From Bacillus sp. FJAT-49736 (GTDB lineage: Bacteria; Bacillota; Bacilli; Bacillales; Bacillaceae_C), in assembly GCF_018343615.1 (NCBI RefSeq), contig NZ_JAGYPI010000001.1, positions 372,001 to 436,000 on the forward strand: a stretch of DNA of 64,000 nucleotides, read 5' to 3'. The translations under genes were made by a program, and so were the position numbers. Positions 46,654 through 54,696 of the stretch are shown piece by piece (the first letter of the stretch is position 1; every line of letters starts with the position of its first letter). The notes under the pieces are model-generated. The model was not told the DNA's origin, ran no database searches, and was given only the letters and a program-made list of their open reading frames with translations.

Positions 46654-47079
46654 CTACCTAAGCATTGACCATAACCAAACTATCACATAAAGAACAATGA
46701 GTACACAGAAAACCAATGTTAATCCGGCAGCGAATAAAAAACCACCAACAAACAGAATACCAGCGCCAATAAGAACAGGGAGATGTTTATAGAAATAATG
46801 TTCTTTTCTTAATTCCCACCATAAATAACTAGTTGGGATAGTCATAATTAAACATAGCAATCCAGCGACCGAATCAATTAGAAAATAACTTGGGTGTTCC
46901 CCGTAATTTAGGAATAATTTTAAGTCTTGGGATGCAGGGAATCCATGGTTATAAAAGAGGGAAAGACCTGAAAAAAGTAAACAAGGAATCAGAATAAAAA
47001 AATAATTTTTCCCTTGAAGATTAATAGCGATACTTCTTATAACATTTAATATTCTTGTTAGTCGTGACTCGTAGTACAT
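46654..47079 (-). CDS. Four-TM membrane protein, probable moron
   Basis: A 141-residue protein with four TM helices (about 25-43, 63-83, 95-115, 117-138). It is the only sizeable leftward gene within the rightward early/late block and has its own strong site GGAGGTG (47085-47091). Such reversed genes in prophages are often expressed from the lysogen for exclusion or defence. No family recognised. Confidence 0.72.
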   Translation of the reverse strand: MYYESRLTRILNVIRSIAINLQGKNYFFILIPCLLFSGLSLFYNHGFPASQDLKLFLNYGEHPSYFLIDSVAGLLCLIMTIPTSYLWWELRKEHYFYKHLPVLIGAGILFVGGFLFAAGLTLVFCVLIVLYVIVWLWSMLR

Positions 47080-47214
47080 TCTGGCACCTCCATAAATTTA
47101 TTTATTTTTCATATTTTACCATGGAAGTGCTGACAGTTTAATAGTTTTTTCTACAAAGTTTTTACTTATGCAGATATTTCAGCAAATAAGTTTACTAGAT
47201 AAGGAGGAAAGCCA

Positions 47215-48462
47215 GTGCAATTAGATTTGTTCAGAGAAATAATAGTAGATAATTTCGCAGGAGGCGGTGGTGCCTCCACTGGAATAGAAATGGCTACTGG
47301 TCTTTCTGTAGATATAGCAATTAATCATGATCCTGCTGCCATCGAAATGCACAAACTAAATCATCCAGACACAGAACATTATTGTGAGAATGTATGGGAT
47401 GTGGATCCAAAAGAGGCTGTTAAAGGAAGAAAAGTTGGACTAGCATGGTTTTCTCCAGATTGTACTCACCATTCCAAAGCTAAAGGGGGAAAACCTGTAA
47501 AACAAGAAATTCGTGGACTTGCATGGATAGCAGTTAAATGGGCGATAGCAGTTAAACCGAGAGTGATAATGCTTGAAAATGTAGAGGAATTTCAAGATTG
47601 GTGTCCATTAGATGAAAATGGGAAACCAAGAAAAGATTTAAAAGGAATCACTTTTAAAAGTTTTGTTAGGGCCCTCGAATCTTTAGGTTATAATGTACAA
47701 TTTCGTGAATTACAGGCTTGTGACTATGGAGCACCGACAATTCGCAGACGTTTTTTTATGGTTGCACGATGTGACGGAAATCCAATTGTTTGGCCAAAAC
47801 CAACCCATGGCGATCCTCAAAGTCCTGCAGTTCAAAGAGGTAAATTAAAGCCTTGGAGAACATCAGCAGAAATTATTGATTGGACAATTGGAGCACCTTC
47901 CATATTTGACCGAAAAAAACCTCTTGTCGTTAATACATTGAAACGAATTCAAAAGGGTCTAGAGAGATTTGTAATCAATAATGAAAAACCATTTATGGTG
48001 CCGGATGAACATAAAGCAGCATTTTTAATAAGTTACTACACTGAACAATCCGAAAAAGAGGTGAGAGGTCTTTCACTTGATACTCCACTACACACCATAA
48101 CTGCAGGGGGAAATCGATTTGGATTAGTTACTGCATTTCTAACTAAGTATTATGGACAAGGTGTTGGGCATGGATTGTTTGAACCACTTCATACCATTAC
48201 TACAAAAGATAGATTTGCTTTAACTGCAGTAAAAACAAACGGATACCAAATTACAGATATCGGATTACGAATGCTCCAACCACATGAACTTTTTGCAGGA
48301 CAAGGATTTCCTAGTAATTATATTCGTACTGGTACTAAATCTGATCAGATAAGGCGTGTTGGAAATAGTGTTCCTCCACCATTTGCAAATGCACTTGTTA
48401 GAGCCAATTTACCGGAAATGTGCGTGGAGCATAGCCGATACAATACAGCGATCGCAAATTAA
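47215..48462 (+). CDS. C5 cytosine DNA methyltransferase
   Basis: A 415-residue Dcm-family enzyme. Motif I DNFAGGGGASTGIE (12-25), catalytic Cys83 in SPDCTHHSK (in place of the usual PCQ), motif VI LENV, motif VIII TIRRRFFMVA, motif X RVGNSVPPPFANALV. No restriction enzyme gene is adjacent, so it is an orphan phage methyltransferase, probably for protection. GTG start after AAGGAGGAAAG. Confidence 0.93.
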   Translation: MQLDLFREIIVDNFAGGGGASTGIEMATGLSVDIAINHDPAAIEMHKLNHPDTEHYCENVWDVDPKEAVKGRKVGLAWFSPDCTHHSKAKGGKPVKQEIRGLAWIAVKWAIAVKPRVIMLENVEEFQDWCPLDENGKPRKDLKGITFKSFVRALESLGYNVQFRELQACDYGAPTIRRRFFMVARCDGNPIVWPKPTHGDPQSPAVQRGKLKPWRTSAEIIDWTIGAPSIFDRKKPLVVNTLKRIQKGLERFVINNEKPFMVPDEHKAAFLISYYTEQSEKEVRGLSLDTPLHTITAGGNRFGLVTAFLTKYYGQGVGHGLFEPLHTITTKDRFALTAVKTNGYQITDIGLRMLQPHELFAGQGFPSNYIRTGTKSDQIRRVGNSVPPPFANALVRANLPEMCVEHSRYNTAIAN

Positions 48463-48471
48463 GGAGACAAA

Positions 48472-48720
48472 ATGATAGGAGAGTTCGATATGGGAAGAAA
48501 ATTAAAAAAAATTAAATTTGAGATAATCGAACCTATTCATTGGGACAACTGGGGGAGAATAGTTGTCGCTTTCAGAAAAGGAGATATATGTACAGGCGAG
48601 GGAGAATTTGATGAGGAAGGAAATCTTATCTATGCTTCCGCAGAAAGTTCAATATATGACGGGATCTCTGATTCAATTCCGATTGAATCAATTCATGTAA
48701 TTAATAGAACAGTTGATTAG
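48472..48720 (+). CDS. Small phage protein, 82 residues
   Basis: Beta-rich, acidic: KIKFEIIEPIHWDNWGRIVV... followed by GDICTGEGEFDEEG. Starts at 48472 (after AAGGAGAC) or 48490 (after AGGAGAG) are both possible. Unknown function. Confidence 0.65.
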   Translation: MIGEFDMGRKLKKIKFEIIEPIHWDNWGRIVVAFRKGDICTGEGEFDEEGNLIYASAESSIYDGISDSIPIESIHVINRTVD

Positions 48721-48732
48721 GAGGAATAGAGG

Positions 48733-49503
48733 ATGAAAGTAACTGCACAGGATATTAAATATGTCCTCAGTGTAAAACATAGAGAAGATTTCTTTCTCAC
48801 TGAGGTTAAGAACGGATCTACATGGAGCAGTAGAGAATTAGCAATCATGGACGGATTAGCCATTAAGAAAAGCTGGGCTAAGCCTTGCTTAACTGGATAC
48901 GAAATCAAGGTCTCCCGTTCTGATTTTATGAATGATGAAAAGTGGCCGGTTTATAAGGAATTATGTCATCGATTTTACTTTGCTTGTCCTACAGGTCTTA
49001 TCCAAGCCGAAGAACTGCCGGATGATGTTGGACTCGTTTGGTTCAATCCTGAAAAGAAAACATTATATACCAGGAAGAAAGCTAAATTTCGCGATATTGA
49101 AATGTCTGCAGATCTTTTTTATTACATCATTTTAAGCCGGTTAGAGAATGAAAAACATCCTTTTTTCAGCAGTCAAAGAGAATTGTTGGAGCAGTATGTG
49201 ATTGATAAAGCAAGTAGGTATGAACTAGGTCGCCGTGTCGGATCAAAGCTTATGAAAGACCTAGTTGATTTAGAAAAGCAAAACCAAGAGATGAAACGGA
49301 AATTAGAGAGGCTTGAACAAAATGAGATTGATTTTAAACGATTTCAAGGAGTAATGAGAAAGAATGGGCTGAACTCTTATAGATGGAATGCAGCCGAGGA
49401 ATTGGATGAGGCATTATCAACTTCTGTTCCACCTAAGTTTATCGAAACTGTTCAATCCATACAGAATTCATGTAATAGATTATCAGAAATGGTTCAGAAA
49501 TAG
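48733..49503 (+). CDS. MmcB-like PD-(D/E)xK phage protein
   Basis: A 256-residue protein. The N-terminal 120 residues resemble MmcB-family putative nucleases: GSTWSSRELAIMDGLA, GYEIKVSRSDF (ExK) and HRFYFACPTGLI. A coiled coil follows (about 170-200). A role in DNA repair or modification is inferred from the fold; it sits just after the methyltransferase gene. Confidence 0.75.
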   Translation: MKVTAQDIKYVLSVKHREDFFLTEVKNGSTWSSRELAIMDGLAIKKSWAKPCLTGYEIKVSRSDFMNDEKWPVYKELCHRFYFACPTGLIQAEELPDDVGLVWFNPEKKTLYTRKKAKFRDIEMSADLFYYIILSRLENEKHPFFSSQRELLEQYVIDKASRYELGRRVGSKLMKDLVDLEKQNQEMKRKLERLEQNEIDFKRFQGVMRKNGLNSYRWNAAEELDEALSTSVPPKFIETVQSIQNSCNRLSEMVQK

Positions 49504-49536
49504 TTCTTATTAAGATTAAACAAGGATGGTGTTCAT

Positions 49537-49848
49537 ATGAACTTCGCTGAACAGTTAAATGCTAAGAAAAATTGGAAAGTAATCGATTTTGCTAATGAGC
49601 TTTTAGAAACAATTAAACCAAAATTAATCAATTCTGCCGAAAAAGGTTATACAGGTTATAAGTATACGATTGATACGAATAATCCTTATGAAAAAGAAAA
49701 GCTGCAATTGTACTCAGATCCATTGTTTGTCGAACACCTCAATAAAAATCTTGACGGTGTAAAGGTTCGTTATGAAAAAGAATTTGTAGAAAATTTGTTT
49801 TTTAAAGGTTATGGATGGTATAAACATTATTTAATTTTCAATTGGTGA
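49537..49848 (+). CDS. Phage protein of 103 residues, unknown
   Basis: Mixed alpha/beta (MNFAEQLNAKKNWKVIDFAN...), aromatic-rich end KGYGWYKHYLIFNW. Ribosome site AAGGATGG. No family recognised. Confidence 0.65.
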   Translation: MNFAEQLNAKKNWKVIDFANELLETIKPKLINSAEKGYTGYKYTIDTNNPYEKEKLQLYSDPLFVEHLNKNLDGVKVRYEKEFVENLFFKGYGWYKHYLIFNW

Positions 49849-49882
49849 AAAGTAGATTGAAGATTATCCTTCATGAAAAATA

Positions 49883-50005
49883 TTAATGTTTAATCATCCA
49901 TGAAAATATTGTGTTTCCATATTTTGCAACCAACCAAATAAATAAAAAGGCAACTAAAAGAGCAACTAGTGATCCAAGCAATTTCTTAAGTTCTTTGATT
50001 AACAT
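49883..50005 (-). CDS. Tiny one-TM peptide on the reverse strand
   Basis: A 40-residue peptide MLIKELKKLLGSLVALLVAF, then LFIWLV and a short polar tail. Basic N-terminus plus one TM helix. AAAGGGGAT lies upstream. It faces against the surrounding genes. It could be a type I toxin-like peptide or holin-like; no family recognised. Confidence 0.5.
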   Translation of the reverse strand: MLIKELKKLLGSLVALLVAFLFIWLVAKYGNTIFSWMIKH

Positions 50006-50091
50006 ACAAATCCCCTTTGAAAAAATCATATTAAAAAAAGCCAGGATTCCTCCTGACAACCTATTATTATTATATCATGGGAGGCTTCCTA

Positions 50092-50292
50092 ATGAGACTA
50101 AAAGATATAGAAATTAATCCTAGTACTATGAAACTAGAAATTGATATAATGGAACAAAAGGGAAGTTTTGCCATAGTCGTTTGTGATGGAAAAGCTAGGA
50201 TTGCTCCTCTTCCGGAACATGGTGAAACAAAGATTGTTACGCACCAGGGCAAGATTAAGCGTGTGAAGTGGGATGAGGGGGAAGAGTTTTGA
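50092..50292 (+). CDS. XtrA/YqaO-like phage protein
   Basis: A 66-residue protein. MRLKDIEINPSTMKLEIDIM, then PEHGETKIVTHQGKIKRVKW, fits the XtrA family of PBSX and related prophages (from memory). GGGAGG precedes ATG 50092. The downstream gene starts within its last codons. Role unknown. Confidence 0.72.
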   Translation: MRLKDIEINPSTMKLEIDIMEQKGSFAIVVCDGKARIAPLPEHGETKIVTHQGKIKRVKWDEGEEF

Positions 50293-50750
50293 GCAAAATC
50301 GATTTCATAACCAATTTAATTAGTGGAGCATTAGGTTCCTTTATCGGGGTATTAGGTGCTTTATGTATACAGTTGTTTGTATTTAAACATGAGAAATCGA
50401 AGGAAAGTAAAAACTTTAAAAAGTATATAAAATTATTAGAGAATGTCTATTTACAATTAAAGAAAGGATTCTATAGATCGGATCTAATTGAAAATTACTA
50501 CAACGAAGCACATATAACAGGTAGAGTAATGGTGTTAGAAAAATTCATAATTAGGTTAAGAGAAGTACCTATGGAGTACATCCCAGATAAAAAAATAGAA
50601 ACTTTTATTTTGCTTATCGAAGAAGTAGAAATTTCTAAAATTTATTATAGTAATTTATTGAAAGAAAATTATCATAAAGAATCTCTAATTAAACATATTC
50701 GGGAAAATTATGATACTATTTTTGATTTATATGAAAAATTAATAAAATAG
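50289..50750 (+). CDS. One-TM phage protein, unknown
   Basis: A 153-residue protein from TTG 50289 (overlapping the previous stop). TM helix at about 10-33, then a charged helical cytoplasmic or external domain. No family recognised. Confidence 0.65.
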   Translation: MSKIDFITNLISGALGSFIGVLGALCIQLFVFKHEKSKESKNFKKYIKLLENVYLQLKKGFYRSDLIENYYNEAHITGRVMVLEKFIIRLREVPMEYIPDKKIETFILLIEEVEISKIYYSNLLKENYHKESLIKHIRENYDTIFDLYEKLIK

Positions 50751-50767
50751 TTCTACCAGCCATCTGG

Positions 50768-50816
50768 AGGACACTGAATGACAGCTTTTTATTGCTGTTG
50801 TTTGGTGTCCTTTTTT
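50768..50816 (+). terminator. Terminator in the prophage middle region
   Basis: AGGACAC pairs with GTGTCCT, with inner ACAGC/GCTGT pairing, followed by TTTTTT. Confidence 0.85.
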
Positions 50817-50839
50817 AATTGTGAAAAGGGGATGAGAGA

Positions 50840-51028
50840 ATGAGGAAGCCATTAAAAGACCAGCTAAAACAATGGGAGAAAAAGCATAAAGAAATTATCA
50901 GGAATAACCGTGAGATGAATAAAAAACGTAAATCAGAGCATTTGTCTGAAGAAGATATTAAAGAACTTATGGGGATAAACAGAACGATATATAGGCGTTG
51001 CAAAGGTGGAGCTTGGAGGAATAGATGA
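50840..51028 (+). CDS. Small very basic phage protein
   Basis: A 62-residue Lys/Arg-rich protein (MRKPLKDQLKQWEKKHKEII...). AAAGGGGATG upstream. Overlaps the next start (ATGATGA). A common small gene before phage late regulators; function unknown. Confidence 0.7.
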   Translation: MRKPLKDQLKQWEKKHKEIIRNNREMNKKRKSEHLSEEDIKELMGINRTIYRRCKGGAWRNR

Positions 51029-51366
51029 TGAACGATAAAGAAATGGACATGTTCACTAGCGAAATAGATGATAGAAATCGAAAAGTCCTGGAACTTGCCG
51101 AGAAATTAGCAAATGTATATCCAGTTTCAGTAGAAGAAGCAATGTACTATATTGAGAAAGCAATTATTGGGAATGGGAATTTGTATGAAGGAATAAAAAA
51201 GGTTTGGAATGAAATAGCACAAGCTTTTAAAGAGATTGCTAGATTTTTGTTAGACGATTGCAAATATGAAGATAAGAAAAAATGGTCGATTAATTGGGAT
51301 ACACGAAAGAAAAGCCAAGTGATTCTGAATAAACCTAAATTTTTTATGCGGAAGGTGATTCGATGA
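51025..51366 (+). CDS. Phage protein of 113 residues, unknown
   Basis: Helical (FTSEIDDRNRKVLELAEKLA, VSVEEAMYYIEKA), basic tail. Starts at 51025 or 51028; GGTGGAGCTTGGAGG upstream. Overlaps the regulator gene by 4 nt. Confidence 0.68.
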   Translation: MMNDKEMDMFTSEIDDRNRKVLELAEKLANVYPVSVEEAMYYIEKAIIGNGNLYEGIKKVWNEIAQAFKEIARFLLDDCKYEDKKKWSINWDTRKKSQVILNKPKFFMRKVIR

Positions 51367-51797
51367 ATAGGAAAGAGATCGAGAATATCCTAAAGGACTA
51401 CCATTGGATGATAAACTCTATTCAAGAATTACGAAAATCGATGATGTCAGCCGGAGAAGGCTTAACTGCACAATACGGTATTGAAGCATCATTGCCAAAG
51501 CCAAAAGGTACTACAGGGGATCCTATTTATCGTGAAATTATTAGGCGTGAAAAAAGGCATGCTGTTATCAATAAATATAAAGCAAAAATATCTGTTATCC
51601 AGGATCGTTTACATTTGATAAAGGATGATCGTGAGCTTGAGGTATTACATTGGCTACTCGAGGGAAAGAGTTATCGCTGGATTGCTCTTCATATGGGGTT
51701 ATCCCATTCACATATTAAAAGGCTAAGGGATAGTATCATAGGACAAATGTGTGAAACAGATGTTCCAAATGTTCCAAAAGAACCAGTTTTGTTATAA
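51363..51797 (+). CDS. ArpU/RinA-like late transcription regulator
   Basis: A 144-residue protein. An N-terminal helical part is followed by a C-terminal sigma-4-like HTH (about 95-130: DRELEVLHWLLEGKSYRWIA, MGLSHSHIKRLRDSI). It sits just before the terminase genes, where phage late activators are found. A promoter follows immediately. Confidence 0.78.
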   Translation: MNRKEIENILKDYHWMINSIQELRKSMMSAGEGLTAQYGIEASLPKPKGTTGDPIYREIIRREKRHAVINKYKAKISVIQDRLHLIKDDRELEVLHWLLEGKSYRWIALHMGLSHSHIKRLRDSIIGQMCETDVPNVPKEPVLL

Positions 51798-51818
51798 CAC
51801 CACCACCACTGTTATAAT
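51789..51818 (+). promoter_or_regulatory. Candidate late promoter
   Basis: TTGTTA (51789-51794), 18 bp, TATAAT (51813-51818). GTTATAA occurs twice, at 51791 and 51811. Directly downstream of the late regulator gene end. Confidence 0.6.
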
Positions 51819-51824
51819 GGGAGG

Positions 51825-51900
51825 CAGGACGGTGCGGAAAAATATTCCTGGCCGGTAAATAGACTTTTGATGAAAAGCTCCACCTTTCGGTGGGGTTTTT
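51825..51900 (+). ncRNA. Possible short leader RNA between promoter and terminator
   Basis: From the promoter start point (about 51825) to a terminator at 51900, about 75 nt, GC-richer than its surroundings, without a reading frame. It could be a small RNA or a late leader awaiting antitermination. Confidence 0.45.
51874..51900 (+). terminator. Terminator before the packaging genes
   Basis: AAAAGCTCCACC pairs with GGTGGGGTTTTT (two G-T pairs), TTTC loop, T run within and after the stem. Confidence 0.88.
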
Positions 51901-51984
51901 AAATATCATTGATAAAAGTAAAAAATAATGATTTATCAATTATAAATTAAATTAATATAGATATAATAATATTGTAAGGTATTA

Positions 51985-52030
51985 CAAAATGAAATGCCCC
52001 AGTAAACGCCAATAAACTAGAGCATTTCAT
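51985..52030 (-). terminator. Hairpin after the 19-residue peptide gene
   Basis: ATGAAATGC (51989-51997) pairs with GCATTTCAT (52022-52030), with more imperfect pairing inside. On the minus strand it is followed by TTTTG. It could end a leftward transcript. Confidence 0.55.
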
Positions 52031-52040
52031 AAATGTTAGG

Positions 52041-52100
52041 TCAACTCAAAAAAAGAATAATGATAAAAATCAATACTTCTTTATCGATTTTTATTATCAT
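52041..52100 (-). CDS. Possible 19-residue hydrophobic peptide
   Basis: MIIKIDKEVLIFIIILFLS, preceded by a very strong AAAGGAGGAGC ribosome site and followed by a hairpin. It lies in a 425-bp space between the late regulator and the terS operon, against their direction. The layout recalls type I toxin genes; nothing more can be said from the sequence. Confidence 0.4.
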   Translation of the reverse strand: MIIKIDKEVLIFIIILFLS

Positions 52101-52222
52101 GATAGCTCCTCCTTTCTAAGGATATTATCCTTCTGAAGGTTAGGAGTTATTCATGATTGTTTTTATGTAAAGGTATTTTGCCTCCTTTTGTCGTATTCTG
52201 TAGATAGAGGGGGGGATTAAAA

Positions 52223-52477
52223 GTGGATATGAATAACGGAGAACTTATAGTTGATTATAGTGATTTGTTAGATGTTCAAGAAATGTTACACAGAGGGACT
52301 GATTTAAAAGGATGTATTGAGACCATTTTTATCATAAATGGGCAGGAACCAAAATACGTTCAAAATGTAAAAATTTCATCTGAACCAAATGAACATCAAA
52401 GACCTTTTGTTGAAATGGTTTTAAAGGAAATAAATGAATATATTAATAACAAACGAATACTTGCTGGAGGTGGGTGA
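52223..52477 (+). CDS. Phage protein of 84 residues before terS
   Basis: Acidic, mixed alpha/beta (MDMNNGELIVDYSDLLDVQEM...). GTG start after AGAGGGGGG. First gene of the late packaging operon. Unknown function. Confidence 0.68.
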   Translation: MDMNNGELIVDYSDLLDVQEMLHRGTDLKGCIETIFIINGQEPKYVQNVKISSEPNEHQRPFVEMVLKEINEYINNKRILAGGG

Positions 52478-52484
52478 GATGTAG

Positions 52485-53378
52485 ATGCCTAATTGGGATG
52501 AGATAAGAAAAGAATTCGAATCAACAAAAATTACGCTGGCTACATTGGCAGAAAAATATGATGTGAAATTAGGCACATTAAAAAGTAGGAAAAGTCGTGA
52601 AGGTTGGTCTAGGGGATCTCCAAAAAAAGATGCAACCAAAAGCAAAAAGGTTGCAACCATTAACAAGAAGGATGCAACCGTGAAAAGAGAAATAAAACAA
52701 GAAAAAGAGCCTTTTGTTGAATCAGGTGAATTAACTGATAAACAGAGGCTTTTTTGTATTTACTACGTTAAATCTTTCAATGCCACACAGTCCGCAATTA
52801 AGGCTGGCTATGCGGTAGATAGTGCCCATGTTACTGGAAGCCAGTTACTAAGAAATCCTAAGGTTGCTGCAGAAATAAAGCGTATTAAAGGAAATATGAT
52901 GAATGAGCTTTATATTGATGCAATGGATGTCCTTCAAAAGTGGGTTAAAATAGCCTTTGCTGACATTACCGATTTTGCTACTTTCGGGAAAAAGGAAGTT
53001 GAAGCAATGGGGCCGTTTGGTCCAATCCAAGATGAAGATGGCAACCCGGTAATGGTTGAAGTGAACTATGTTGATTTTAAAGAATCATCTGAGGTAGATG
53101 GAAGTATCATTACAGAAGTTAAAAAGGGCAAAGATGGTGTATCCATTAAACTTGCAGACAAAATGAAAGCACTGGATAAGCTCTCACTTTACTTCGACTT
53201 GTTCCCGGATAAATTTAAACGGCAGATCGAGGAGGAAAAACTCAAAATTGCTCATCACAAAGTATTTAGTGACGATGACAATGATGAGTATGAGGATGAT
53301 GGTTTTGAAGAGGCATTAGATGCAACAACTTCGGAGGTGTGGGGAAATGTTGACGACACAACCGAAGAAGCCAGTTAA
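52485..53378 (+). CDS. terS: Terminase small subunit
   Basis: A 297-residue PBSX/XtmA-type TerS. The N-terminal HTH (WDEIRKEFESTKITLATLAE) is followed by a Lys-rich linker with three KKxATxx repeats, a second HTH-like Terminase_2 domain (LTDKQRLFCIYYVKSFNATQSAIKAGY), and an acidic tail (DDDNDEYEDDGFEE). It recognises the packaging site and recruits TerL. It overlaps terL by 32 nt. Confidence 0.92.
   Translation: MPNWDEIRKEFESTKITLATLAEKYDVKLGTLKSRKSREGWSRGSPKKDATKSKKVATINKKDATVKREIKQEKEPFVESGELTDKQRLFCIYYVKSFNATQSAIKAGYAVDSAHVTGSQLLRNPKVAAEIKRIKGNMMNELYIDAMDVLQKWVKIAFADITDFATFGKKEVEAMGPFGPIQDEDGNPVMVEVNYVDFKESSEVDGSIITEVKKGKDGVSIKLADKMKALDKLSLYFDLFPDKFKRQIEEEKLKIAHHKVFSDDDNDEYEDDGFEEALDATTSEVWGNVDDTTEEAS
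52631..52679 (+). repeat. Three 21-bp-spaced repeats inside terS
   Basis: TGCAACC at 52631, 52652 and 52673, exactly 21 bp apart, encoding the KKDATKS-KKVATIN-KKDATVK heptads. Possible TerS-binding (pac) site or just a protein repeat. Confidence 0.75.
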
Positions 53379-54693
53379 GCAGTTTTCCTTTTTAACCAGT
53401 GCACCAAAAAAGAAGAAACCAGCTCCTTTTAAATTTCAGCCTTTTTCCATAAAGCAAAAGCAAGTATTAACTTGGTGGAGAAAAGGATCGCCTGTCAAAG
53501 ATAAAGATGGCATAATCTGTGATGGTTCTGTTCGTGCTGGCAAAACAGTAGTAATGTCCCTTTCCTATGTCATGTGGGGAATGGACACTTTCAATGAAGT
53601 GAATCTCGGTATGGCAGGTAAGACGATTGGTTCTTTTCGTCGTAACGTAATCACTCCATTAAAAAGGATGCTAAAGTCACGAGGATATAAGGTCAAGGAT
53701 CACCGAGCTGATAACTTTCTAATCGTTACTTATAAAGGCAAAACAAACTATTTTTATATTTTCGGTGGTAAGGATGAAGGCTCACAGGATCTTATCCAAG
53801 GTATCACATTAGCTGGAATGTTTTTTGATGAAGTGGCATTAATGCCTCAGTCATTTGTTAACCAAGCAACAGCTCGTTGTTCTGTAGATGGTGCAAAGTT
53901 CTGGTTTAACTGCAACCCGGCTGGACCATATCATTGGTTCAAACTTGAATATTTGGACCAATTAAAAGAAAAGAATATGCTGCACATCCATTTTACGATG
54001 GATGATAATCTTTCTCTTTCCCATCAGACAAAAGAACGTTACAAGAGAATGTATAAAGGCATTTTCTTTAAACGTTATATCCTCGGGTTATGGGTACTTG
54101 CGGAAGGTGTAATCTATGACATGTTTGACAAAGATAAGCATGTCGTTACTACTGTGGAAAGGAAATATTCCAAGTACTATGTATCTATCGATTACGGAAC
54201 TCAAAACCCAACGACATTTGGTCTTTGGGGTCTTAGTGATGGAGTCTGGTATAAAACCAAAGAATATCACTATGATGGTAGGCAGAAGAGCAAGCAAAAA
54301 ACGGATCAGGAATATCTAGAGGATTTACAGGAGTTTGTTAATGGTGCTGATAATTTAAAAGGCATCATCGTGGATCCGTCAGCTGCATCTTTTATTGCAC
54401 TTCTTAAGAAAAATAGATTCAAAGTTTTAAAGGCTAAAAACGATGTGCTGGACGGTATTCGGAATCTTGCCAGTGCATTAATCGATGGATTAATCAAATA
54501 CAATGATTGTTGCAAGGAAACATTTCGTGAATTTTCCTCTTATATTTGGGATGAGAAGGCAGCTGAGCGCGGAGAGGATAAGCCGGTTAAGCAGAATGAT
54601 CACCAAATGGATGGCGATAGGTATTTCGTTAATACAGTTATTTTCAATAAAAATAAACTAATGTCGATGGATAAAAAGGTACTTGGCTTGTAG
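53347..54693 (+). CDS. terL: Terminase large subunit (PBSX family)
   Basis: A 448-residue motor ATPase-nuclease. Walker A CDGSVRAGKT (about 58-67), Walker B GMFFDEVALM (about 158-167), C-terminal RNaseH-like nuclease with SIDYGTQNPTTFGL and IVDPSAASF. ATG 53347 has GGAGGTG 7 nt upstream inside terS. It cuts and pumps DNA into the prohead. Confidence 0.94.
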   Translation: MLTTQPKKPVKQFSFLTSAPKKKKPAPFKFQPFSIKQKQVLTWWRKGSPVKDKDGIICDGSVRAGKTVVMSLSYVMWGMDTFNEVNLGMAGKTIGSFRRNVITPLKRMLKSRGYKVKDHRADNFLIVTYKGKTNYFYIFGGKDEGSQDLIQGITLAGMFFDEVALMPQSFVNQATARCSVDGAKFWFNCNPAGPYHWFKLEYLDQLKEKNMLHIHFTMDDNLSLSHQTKERYKRMYKGIFFKRYILGLWVLAEGVIYDMFDKDKHVVTTVERKYSKYYVSIDYGTQNPTTFGLWGLSDGVWYKTKEYHYDGRQKSKQKTDQEYLEDLQEFVNGADNLKGIIVDPSAASFIALLKKNRFKVLKAKNDVLDGIRNLASALIDGLIKYNDCCKETFREFSSYIWDEKAAERGEDKPVKQNDHQMDGDRYFVNTVIFNKNKLMSMDKKVLGL

Positions 54694-54696
54694 GGG

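Noticed and set aside
49911-50117. 68-residue forward frame opposite the tiny membrane peptide
   Set aside because: Its start has no ribosome site and it runs into the well-supported XtrA-like gene start in another frame.
51901-52222. A conventional gene in the gap before the terS operon
   Set aside because: No frame longer than about 20 codons has a ribosome site apart from the 19-residue leftward peptide, which is listed with low confidence.
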